The notes under the pieces were generated by a model that saw nothing but the letters and a program-made list of their open reading frames with translations, had not been told where the DNA came from and ran no database searches. A program made the translations under genes and the position numbers. A stretch of 11,716 bases of DNA from JAVBOV01 sp031550205 (GTDB lineage Bacteria > Pseudomonadota > Alphaproteobacteria > RF32 > CAG-239). The stretch lies in contig JAVBOV010000055.1 of NCBI GenBank assembly GCA_031550205.1, positions 1-11,716 on the forward strand, written 5' to 3'. Shown one piece after another: positions 1 through 5,936 of this stretch (position 1 is its first letter; every line of letters starts with the position of its first letter).

Positions 1-110
1 CTTATTACCAAAGATTAAGAAAAAATGGTAAGCCTGCAAAGGTAGCGATAATCGCATGTATGCGAAAAATACTAATACATTTAAACTCAATAGCTCAAGA
101 TGTTGTTTGA
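1..110 (+). CDS. IS110-family transposase, C-terminal fragment (gene continues left of window)
   Basis: Reading from base 3, 35 codons run open to a TGA at 108-110. The fragment contains NGKPAKVAIIACMRKIL, which matches the conserved C-terminal tail (Transposase_20 end) of IS110/IS1111 recombinases, where GKPxKVAxxACMRKLL followed by LNxxxxD is typical. Members of this family are DEDD-type recombinases guided by a structured bridge RNA encoded in the element's non-coding end. Only the tail is visible, so I cannot tell whether the transposase is intact, nor whether it belongs to the IS110 group (RNA encoded upstream) or the IS1111 group (RNA encoded downstream). The frame ends just before a strong nested hairpin. 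The family call rests on about 17 conserved residues. Confidence 0.8.
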   Translation, partial: YYQRLRKNGKPAKVAIIACMRKILIHLNSIAQDVV

Positions 111-125
111 AAAAAAGATTGACTC

Positions 126-169
126 ATAACACAGTTACTCTTAGCTAAGGCCTTGCCTTAGTGTGTTAT
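126..169. repeat. Nested hairpin just downstream of the IS110 transposase, likely element end
   Basis: An 8-bp outer stem (ATAACACA at 126-133 with TGTGTTAT at 162-169) encloses a perfect 7-bp inner stem (CTAAGGC at 145-151 with GCCTTAG at 155-161) closed by a 3-nt loop. An 11-nt unpaired bulge (134-144) lies on the 5' side only. There is no T-tract after it, so it is a poor intrinsic terminator. IS1111-group elements carry subterminal inverted repeats and a structured RNA in their right end, and a stem with a one-sided internal loop would suit that. Assignment to the IS is inference from position, 16 bp after the stop codon. Confidence 0.5.
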
Positions 170-180
170 TGTTCTTTGAG

Positions 181-266
181 TGTCTTACTTTATAAGTCGG
201 CAAGTCTACGCACGAGCCGGAGGACGCAAGACAGCGCTAACAAAGGCTAAATACTTTTCCTAAGGC
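181..266. other. Non-coding stretch with short dyads between the IS110 tail and the octamer repeat
   Basis: No open frame with a ribosome-binding site is visible. Short inverted repeats are present: TGTCTT (181-186) with AAGACA (228-233), and inside them TCGGC (197-201) with GCCGG (216-220, one wobble pair). A palindromic AGCGCT follows at about 233-238. The arrangement could fold into a short RNA, or it could be an intergenic palindromic repeat next to which the insertion element landed, since IS110 relatives often target such repeats. The element boundary cannot be fixed from one copy. Confidence 0.3.
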
Positions 267-357
267 GGGAAAGAGGAAGAGGGGAAGAGGGGAAGAGGGG
301 AAGAGGGGAAGAGAGGAAGAGGGGAATAAGGATGACGAGATGGAAAGATGTTGGAGG
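267..357 (-). terminator. Candidate Rho-dependent termination region of the autotransporter gene
   Basis: No GC-rich hairpin followed by a U-tract is present downstream of the autotransporter stop. The transcript here would instead be a roughly 90-nt unstructured run of UCUUCCCC-type units, rich in YC dinucleotides and nearly free of G. That is the composition known to load the Rho hexamer. The call rests on composition and position only. Confidence 0.35.
273..326. repeat. Octanucleotide purine tandem repeat (GGGGAAGA), about 6.75 copies
   Basis: Four perfect GGGGAAGA units (281-312) are flanked on each side by a GAGGAAGA variant (273-280 and 313-320), followed by a partial unit to 326. The perfect block is a textbook G-quadruplex motif on the plus strand: four G4 runs separated by AAGA loops. 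On the minus strand, which is the transcript strand of the autotransporter gene ending at 358, it reads as a C-rich, almost G-free pyrimidine tract. The repeat starts 31 bases past that gene's stop codon. Confidence 0.95.
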
Positions 358-3300
358 TTAGAAGCTGTAACGGAAGCCGATGTTGCCGGAGACGGATTCA
401 GTGGTTTCACCTTTTTCGTAGGTGAGGTCAGTGTACATGGAAACAGCGTCTGTCATTTGAACATTCAGGCCGCCGCCGACTTCAAAGTTGACGCCCTGCA
501 GGTTTGATTTATATTCCTCATTATCATAAGTGATGTTGGTTTTACCTTTCCACTCATATGTGGCTCCGACTTGGATATATGGTTCGATTATGGCTCCATT
601 GTCAAGTTTTTGCTCAAACCCGACATCAAGGGCGGTTCTGGTGGTTAAGCTTTGCGAGTTGCCATAACGCAGGCGGGTGTCGATATTGGTGGTGAAACTT
701 TTGGCGTCCGCCCAGCCGTACGAAACCTCAAGCTTCGGTTCAAAGAAAAACTTGCGGTTATCGCTTTGGGCGAATTCGGTCTTTTTACCGGTTTCCATAC
801 TCAAAACTGTAACCTGGCGGTCAGGAGAATATGAGATTGGGATGCCAACGGAGCTGTAGCTGGTTATATCTAAGTTCTCCCAGAAGGTACGGGCGGTGCC
901 GTCGACAAACCAGCCGTTGCTGCCCAGCCAGGTGGCATATAAGCCCACGCTTGGGCTATAACCGCTGCCGTTGCCGCCTTGAGAGCCTTTGGAGTGGTCA
1001 AATTTCAAATCTCTTACCGACATGTAGCCGGTCATGATGCCGAGATAGATTGTTTCATCGGTATTCAAGCGCCTGTCAACGCCTCCCTCAATACCGAAAA
1101 TGTTCATCTTACTGTCAATGAAGTCGTTTACATGAAGATTTTTGCCATAGGTACGAACCCAGGTGCCGGACGGATTTTCTTTGGAAGAGTGGCGCAACTC
1201 ACCCATACGTTTATATAAGTTGTTCATGCCGGTTTTGGCCATGCTGATAATCAGCGACGGCTCATTACCCATGGTTTTGGCGGTGTTGGTAAGCGATTTG
1301 GTTGAGCGCAGATACCATGACTTATTATCCGTTCCGCTCAGGCTGCCTTGGTGCAGCCTATATTCATATGCGGAAGTATCTAAAACGCCGCCGGCCAGTG
1401 TTAAGTTAGCGGTGTTAACAGCAGTTGTTGAGGCATCGACTATTTTGATGCCGTCTGAGGTCTTGGTTCCAAGTCCGCCGGTGTTGTTAATGAGAAGCGA
1501 AGCGCTTCCGGTGAAGGTATCGGTTACGATGATTTTATCGGTTTGCGAAGCGTCGTTGCCGAGCTTGGTGTTCATTCTGATAATGTCATTATTAAAGTTT
1601 ATCTCTTTGGCAGTTAAGGTGTTAAAGCCGCTTGAGGAGGTTAAGTCTATGAAGGAACCTGAGGAATTAAGTTTGGTCATATCAGAGCTTTGTTTCATGA
1701 ACCAGGAACTGTTGTTTGTTAGGGTGATGTTGGCGCCGCGGCCATTGTTTATGACGTGTCCGGTGACAATGGAGTTATCGACCTTGAGGTTGGCGATGCC
1801 GTCGTTGGCAGAGGCCAGCAGGGCGCCGCCGCTGCCGATGACGCTGCTGCGGGTTAAGTTAACGGTGCCGTTGTAGTACTGGGCATAAGTGCCGGCATAG
1901 TCCATGGTGAAGGCGGTGCTGTTATCGCGGATGGTAATCGGGCTGTCGGTGATGTTTAAGGTTCCTCCGTATATGACTTCGGCAAAGTCGTTGCCTTTGA
2001 CGTCAATGTTCATATTGGTGATGGAGCTGGTGGTATAGTAGTTTGTGAAACCAAACGAGCTGTTGTCGTGCAAAATCAAATTGTTCTTATCAGATGCGCT
2101 GCGGCCGCTGATGTCTAATTTGCCGGCGGCATAAATTCCGTAGCCCTTAGTGTTGGCTGAGGTGTTGGAACTTGCGGAGATATCGGTGTTTTTGATGAAG
2201 CTTGAGTAGTTGTTGTATAAACCATATGCGTTATAAGCGGTGTTGGATGCATTGGTTGAGCTGCCGTTTAGCAGAAGCGTGTTCTTGTCTCCGGATGCGG
2301 TTCCGGTGAACTCAAGAGCTCCCTTAACATATATGCCGTAGGCGCTGTTGGTTTGAGAAGTGTTGCCGCCGGCATCTACGGAATAATTGTTGATTTTATA
2401 TGTATGGGTGGTCAGAGTAGGGTGCTCAAAAAGGATGCCGGCTGCGCGTCCTCCGGCAGTGTTGCCGCCGGCAATGATTACATTTTTGCCGTTATCGGCG
2501 CCGTTAAAGGTGAAGTACCAACCCATGCTTATGCCCGCGGATTCTCCGGAAGAAGCGGTGTTGGAGCCGGCGTAGATGTTCATTTTATCAATGGAGATGC
2601 CGGAGTTGCCACTGCTTAGGCGGTCGGCATATATGCCATAGGCGTTTTTGCCCTCGTTGCCGCCGACATACATATTGTTGCGGCCGTCATTAAAGCCGGT
2701 AATCATTGAGGTTTTCTGGGTGCCGAAAGAAGGATAAAATTTGGCGCCGTAGGCGGTGCCGTTTAAGGCTTTATTGCCGCCGGCATATATATCCATGCCG
2801 GAGATGTTATATTTGGTCAGAGTGCTTGCTTCTTGGAAAAGGCCTGCCGCATAGCCGTTGACGGCGGTGTTGGTGTTGCCGCCAACGGATAAGACATTGG
2901 TTTTATTGGGGCTGTCTATGCCGCTGATTTGCACAAGATTGCTGGAGTATAGACCGAGGGCATAAGCGGTGGTGCTGGTTCCGGTAAAGTTATTTTTATT
3001 GCCGCCGGCGTAGATGTCCATGTTCGACACCTCAGTTTGATAGCTGTTGATGCCGGCAGCCTTACCGCCGACAGAGGTTGCACCGGTGGCGTTGATATAG
3101 TTGCTGCCGTCGGCAATGCCGACAGCTTTAAATAAACCGCTGGAACTGTGCAGAGCCGAGGCATCGGCACCGGTTGCGGTGACGTTTCTGATATCTAAGC
3201 TGATGTTGTTGAGCGTGGTGATATAACCATAATAACCATAGGCTTTGGTGCCGTTGGCAATATCGGAGATTTTAATGAAGTTGCTGCCGTCGGTTTTGCC

Positions 3301-4209
3301 GGTTGCATAAAACTTGCTTTGGTATCCGTTGGCGGCGTTGTCAATGCCGATGGAGCCGCCCTTGACAATGATATCCATTTTATTAACGGTCATGGTGGCG
3401 GCAGTGCTCGGGCCGGCGTTCATGTAGTTATAGTTGACGATGCCGCGCATGTTGCCGTTGTTTTCAATTAATATGTAATTTTGAGCATCATCCGAGCCGG
3501 TAAAGGTCATCATGCCTTGGTTTTCAATGGCGGCGGAGGCGGAGTTGGTTGTGCCTGAGGTTCCGGGTTTGGAGGTGTTGCCGGTAATCTCAACGCTCAT
3601 GTTGGTGAAATTGATATTTTTGCCGTTATAGCTGTTATAGATGCCGCGGTATAAACTTTCAGAATTGGTGATTTTGATGGAGTTTGTGCCATCGGCTACA
3701 CCGCTGAAAACGGCGCTTTTATTGTTAAAGTATATACCATAGTTGCTGGCGGTATTAGCTTTGATGCCGTCGATGTTTATGTTGAGGTTTGAAATGTTCA
3801 TCTCACCATTGATGCTGAACGAATATATGCCGTATATGCTTGAAGTGTGAGAAGAGTTGGTAATATTGATGGAATGCGTGCCGGAGGCATCACCGATAAT
3901 GTTGATGTAATCTGCAGGGTTGGGGCTGCCGACGTAGTGATAAATGCCGGCACGGTTGTTGTTTAAGTTTATGTCACCGCCGGTGTTGATGGTGACGCTC
4001 ATGGGCAGCGGGTCATAGGGATAAGTGGCGCGATACTGATTGGATATGTATATTCCGTAGGTTAAGGTGGTGTTGTCTCTGTAATAGTCTACGCCAGGCA
4101 GATTTATGATGCGGTCGGTGGAGATGTTTAATGGAGCTGAAAACGTCGGAGTGCTCCAGAACAGGAGCGGCAGGGTATAGCAGAGGATGTTACGCCTAAA
4201 TAAGTTCAT
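358..4209 (-). CDS. Autotransporter (type Va) with repeat-built passenger and C-terminal beta-barrel
   Basis: The 1283-residue protein has a Sec signal peptide (basic NLFRRN then a hydrophobic core, cleavage near residues 24-25). The passenger at about 106-730 is made of some ten imperfect units of roughly 60 residues. Each carries a GxxDGxN-like turn, then a GGN/GNT strand, then an (A)YGIY strand, often followed by NMDIYAGGN; this is the Gly/Asn/Ser-rich, Cys-poor style of a beta-helix. Residues at about 800-980 resemble the pertactin-type passenger end (DKIIVTDTFTG, then LTLAGGVLDTSAYEYRLHQG and SWYLRS). Residues 1015-1283 form the autotransporter barrel, beginning GTWVRTYG and ending in the outer-membrane C-terminal signature FRYSF. 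The only cysteine seen, C10, is in the signal peptide, and no serine-protease motif was recognised. A weak AAGAG lies about 9 bases before the ATG. The product is probably surface-displayed; adhesion is plausible but not shown. The downstream repeat tract may provide Rho-dependent termination. Confidence 0.93.
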   Translation of the reverse strand: MNLFRRNILCYTLPLLFWSTPTFSAPLNISTDRIINLPGVDYYRDNTTLTYGIYISNQYRATYPYDPLPMSVTINTGGDINLNNNRAGIYHYVGSPNPADYINIIGDASGTHSINITNSSHTSSIYGIYSFSINGEMNISNLNINIDGIKANTASNYGIYFNNKSAVFSGVADGTNSIKITNSESLYRGIYNSYNGKNINFTNMSVEITGNTSKPGTSGTTNSASAAIENQGMMTFTGSDDAQNYILIENNGNMRGIVNYNYMNAGPSTAATMTVNKMDIIVKGGSIGIDNAANGYQSKFYATGKTDGSNFIKISDIANGTKAYGYYGYITTLNNISLDIRNVTATGADASALHSSSGLFKAVGIADGSNYINATGATSVGGKAAGINSYQTEVSNMDIYAGGNKNNFTGTSTTAYALGLYSSNLVQISGIDSPNKTNVLSVGGNTNTAVNGYAAGLFQEASTLTKYNISGMDIYAGGNKALNGTAYGAKFYPSFGTQKTSMITGFNDGRNNMYVGGNEGKNAYGIYADRLSSGNSGISIDKMNIYAGSNTASSGESAGISMGWYFTFNGADNGKNVIIAGGNTAGGRAAGILFEHPTLTTHTYKINNYSVDAGGNTSQTNSAYGIYVKGALEFTGTASGDKNTLLLNGSSTNASNTAYNAYGLYNNYSSFIKNTDISASSNTSANTKGYGIYAAGKLDISGRSASDKNNLILHDNSSFGFTNYYTTSSITNMNIDVKGNDFAEVIYGGTLNITDSPITIRDNSTAFTMDYAGTYAQYYNGTVNLTRSSVIGSGGALLASANDGIANLKVDNSIVTGHVINNGRGANITLTNNSSWFMKQSSDMTKLNSSGSFIDLTSSSGFNTLTAKEINFNNDIIRMNTKLGNDASQTDKIIVTDTFTGSASLLINNTGGLGTKTSDGIKIVDASTTAVNTANLTLAGGVLDTSAYEYRLHQGSLSGTDNKSWYLRSTKSLTNTAKTMGNEPSLIISMAKTGMNNLYKRMGELRHSSKENPSGTWVRTYGKNLHVNDFIDSKMNIFGIEGGVDRRLNTDETIYLGIMTGYMSVRDLKFDHSKGSQGGNGSGYSPSVGLYATWLGSNGWFVDGTARTFWENLDITSYSSVGIPISYSPDRQVTVLSMETGKKTEFAQSDNRKFFFEPKLEVSYGWADAKSFTTNIDTRLRYGNSQSLTTRTALDVGFEQKLDNGAIIEPYIQVGATYEWKGKTNITYDNEEYKSNLQGVNFEVGGGLNVQMTDAVSMYTDLTYEKGETTESVSGNIGFRYSF

Positions 4210-4289
4210 AATACACTCTTACTGGTGTTTTGTCGATTTGAGTCTACTGCACTCTACGCGATTCGGCTTAAAAAAGTGTTTAAACCAAC

Positions 4290-5006
4290 TTAAATAATAG
4301 TTTTTCCTAATCTTAAAATTTGTTCAGCCTCTTTAGTGTAGTCTCCGTTTGCTTGGTGAACCACAAAGGGAGGTAGAATTTTGGTCGGGCTTTTATCATC
4401 AAGCCGGGCGGTGATAATCACTCTTTTAGCGTTCTGCTCCAATTTAGAATATATTGGAGCAACAGACACACTACATCTCTTATTATGCATTATTTTGAGA
4501 ATCGAGTCAATGGATTCCGCCCGGTTTATGGTATATAGATACCCTTTTGGTTTTAAACGCTTAAAACAAAAGTTCAGCCATTTTTCAAGAGAGAAATCTT
4601 GATGATTGTGAGCGGCGGCTTTGGAAGGATTGGGAGAAGGCAGGTCGGCCTCGGAATATGGCGGATTGGTGATGATATGGTCAAACTGTTCTTTGATTTT
4701 GCAAGTTCTGATGTCGGTTTGAAGAAACTTGAGGTTCTTAAAGCCGTTGGCGGCTGCGCTCATGGTTGAGAGTTCAACCAGTTTTGGCTGGAGCTCAAGC
4801 CCGGTGATGCGGTTTTCAGGAAAGCGGGAGGATAAGCACAGGGCTATGGCGCCGGTGCCGGAACCGACGTCTAAGACGGTGTCGGATTTTTTTAGTTTGG
4901 CGACAACAGCAGACAGCAAAACAGCGTCGGTTGAGGCACGGTAGCCGTCAATCGGTTGAAAAATTTTAATTTTCTTGTTTAATAGGTAGTCTTCAGTATA
5001 ATCCAT
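4290..5006 (-). CDS. trmN: tRNA1(Val) adenine-37 N6-methyltransferase-like protein (TrmN6/YfiC family)
   Basis: This is a 238-residue class I SAM-dependent methyltransferase. Motif I is VLDVGSGTG (44-52), the acidic residue of motif II is near E71, motif III contains D98, and the adenine/glutamine N-methyltransferase signature NPPY lies at 114-117. The N-terminus (TEDYLL, then FQPIDGYRASTDAVLL) and the C-terminal YTKEAEQILRLG element match the layout of the alphaproteobacterial TrmN6 group, which methylates A37 of tRNA-Val. Other small NPPY enzymes share the fold, so the substrate is inferred. The conserved TED motif falls at residues 4-6, which fixes the start. A TATAAT lies only 6 nt before the ATG, so the transcript may be leaderless. 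The gene diverges from the HAD gene. No convincing terminator lies between it and the autotransporter, so read-through is possible. Confidence 0.85.
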   Translation of the reverse strand: MDYTEDYLLNKKIKIFQPIDGYRASTDAVLLSAVVAKLKKSDTVLDVGSGTGAIALCLSSRFPENRITGLELQPKLVELSTMSAAANGFKNLKFLQTDIRTCKIKEQFDHIITNPPYSEADLPSPNPSKAAAHNHQDFSLEKWLNFCFKRLKPKGYLYTINRAESIDSILKIMHNKRCSVSVAPIYSKLEQNAKRVIITARLDDKSPTKILPPFVVHQANGDYTKEAEQILRLGKTII

Positions 5007-5042
5007 GTAAACATTATAATATTGGAAAGTGGAAAATGCCAG
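4992..5042. promoter_or_regulatory. Divergent overlapping promoters sharing a palindromic -10 box
   Basis: ATTATAAT at 5013-5020 is its own reverse complement and supplies TATAAT to both strands. For the plus-strand HAD gene the box is 5015-5020, with TTCAGT (4992-4997, 3 of 6 matches) as -35 at a 17-bp spacing. For the minus-strand methyltransferase the box is 5018-5013, with CTGGCA (5042-5037, 4 of 6) as -35 at 18 bp. Expected start sites fall near 5027 (plus) and 5006 (minus). The two polymerases could not occupy the site together. Inferred from consensus matching only. Confidence 0.55.
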
Positions 5043-5872
5043 AGAATATTTTAGAGCTGAAAGACAAGTTTGAGGTTTTTGTTTTTGACATTTACGGCGT
5101 GGTGTGGGACGGCAAAAAGCTGTTTGACGGCGTGGCTGAGACCTTGGAAAAGCTGAGGAAAGAAGGCAAAAAAATCATATTGCTTTCCAATTCAACCGCG
5201 TCTTCTTTTATTTTTAAGGAAAAATATGCCGAGCGCGGACTGGTTCATAAGGTTCATTATGACGATTTGGTGACTTCAGGAGATTTGGCCAAGCTCACCT
5301 TTTTGGAAGACAACCGTCCGCTTAAGTTTTATCAACTGTTCAGGCGCAATGAGTTTTTGTTTGAGGGGACCGGATATGAAGAGCTTTCGGAGCCGGCAGA
5401 TGCAGACTTTGTATATATCGGCACGCCGCAGATGAACGGAGAAGATTATTTGACTCTGGAGCCGTTTATTGATGAAATTAAGAAGATTAAAGATTTGAAC
5501 AAGGTGATGATTTGCGCCAACCCCGATTTGAAGGCGCATGAACAAAAATATGAACAACCGGTGATAAGACAAGGCTCAATTGCCTTATATTATCAGGAAT
5601 TGGGCGGAGAGGTGGAATATTTCGGCAAGCCATATCCGGAGATTTTTGATTATGCTCTGCGCAAGTATCCCGATATTGAAAACAATAAGATTTTGATGGT
5701 GGGAGATACGCTCGGCACCGATATTTTGGGCGGAAATTCTTACGGAATTAAGACCGCACTGGTTTTGACCGGAATTTCATATGAAGATATGCAGGAAGAA
5801 GGCTTTGCCTCAATTGAAGAATATATTGAAGACTTCGGGGTTGAGCCCGATTATGTGGTGAAGAGAGTTTGA
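5036..5872 (+). CDS. HAD-superfamily class IIA hydrolase (TIGR01459-like)
   Basis: The 278-residue cytoplasmic protein has HAD motif I FDIYGVVWDG (nucleophile D18), motif II LLSNST (S51-T54), motif III lysine K198 in FGKPYPEIF, and motif IV MVGDTLGTDILGG (D224, D229). Residues at about 80-180 form the class IIA cap, which includes ANPD at 161-164. The second motif I aspartate, the usual general acid of HAD phosphatases, is replaced by Y20 in the DxYGV context. The alphaproteobacterial TIGR01459 group commonly has an aromatic residue there (DxWGV), so this is a family trait rather than damage. Relatives include NagD and p-nitrophenylphosphatase; the substrate is unknown. GGAAAGTGG precedes the ATG. 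A strong bidirectional hairpin terminator follows 16 bases after the stop. Confidence 0.88.
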   Translation: MPENILELKDKFEVFVFDIYGVVWDGKKLFDGVAETLEKLRKEGKKIILLSNSTASSFIFKEKYAERGLVHKVHYDDLVTSGDLAKLTFLEDNRPLKFYQLFRRNEFLFEGTGYEELSEPADADFVYIGTPQMNGEDYLTLEPFIDEIKKIKDLNKVMICANPDLKAHEQKYEQPVIRQGSIALYYQELGGEVEYFGKPYPEIFDYALRKYPDIENNKILMVGDTLGTDILGGNSYGIKTALVLTGISYEDMQEEGFASIEEYIEDFGVEPDYVVKRV

Positions 5873-5888
5873 TATGTGTTTGCAATAA

Positions 5889-5922
5889 AAAAACTCCGTT
5901 GCAATAATGCAACGGAGTTTTT
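5889..5922. terminator. Bidirectional intrinsic terminator between convergent genes
   Basis: A perfect 15-bp stem (5889-5903 with 5908-5922) is closed by a 4-nt loop. Its core is ACTCCGTTGCA paired with TGCAACGGAGT, bordered by an A-tract on the left and a T-tract on the right. It can end both the HAD transcript and the Cys-rich gene transcript, whose stop codon is 15 bases to the right. Confidence 0.93.
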
Positions 5923-5936
5923 AGCATAAGATAGCA

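Noticed and set aside
273..326. Octamer array considered as a CRISPR or phase-variation switch
   Set aside because: There are no spacers, so it is not CRISPR. It lies outside any coding frame and downstream of the autotransporter gene, so slippage cannot toggle that frame.
1163..1876. Plus-strand open frame of 237 codons inside the autotransporter gene
   Set aside because: It is antisense to a well-supported autotransporter with signal peptide and barrel, has no credible ribosome-binding site, and its Val/Leu/Pro-rich composition is that of a mirror of Gly/Asn/Ser codons.
4265..4285. Hairpin-like GTTTAAAC region near a T-run as terminator for trmN
   Set aside because: Outside the 8-bp AT palindrome the arms mismatch in three positions and there is no GC core; too weak to call.
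5022..5031. Ten-base match TTGGAAAGTG also found at 11551-11560
   Set aside because: Matches of ten bases are expected many times by chance in a window of this size, and the two copies sit at different distances from their start codons.
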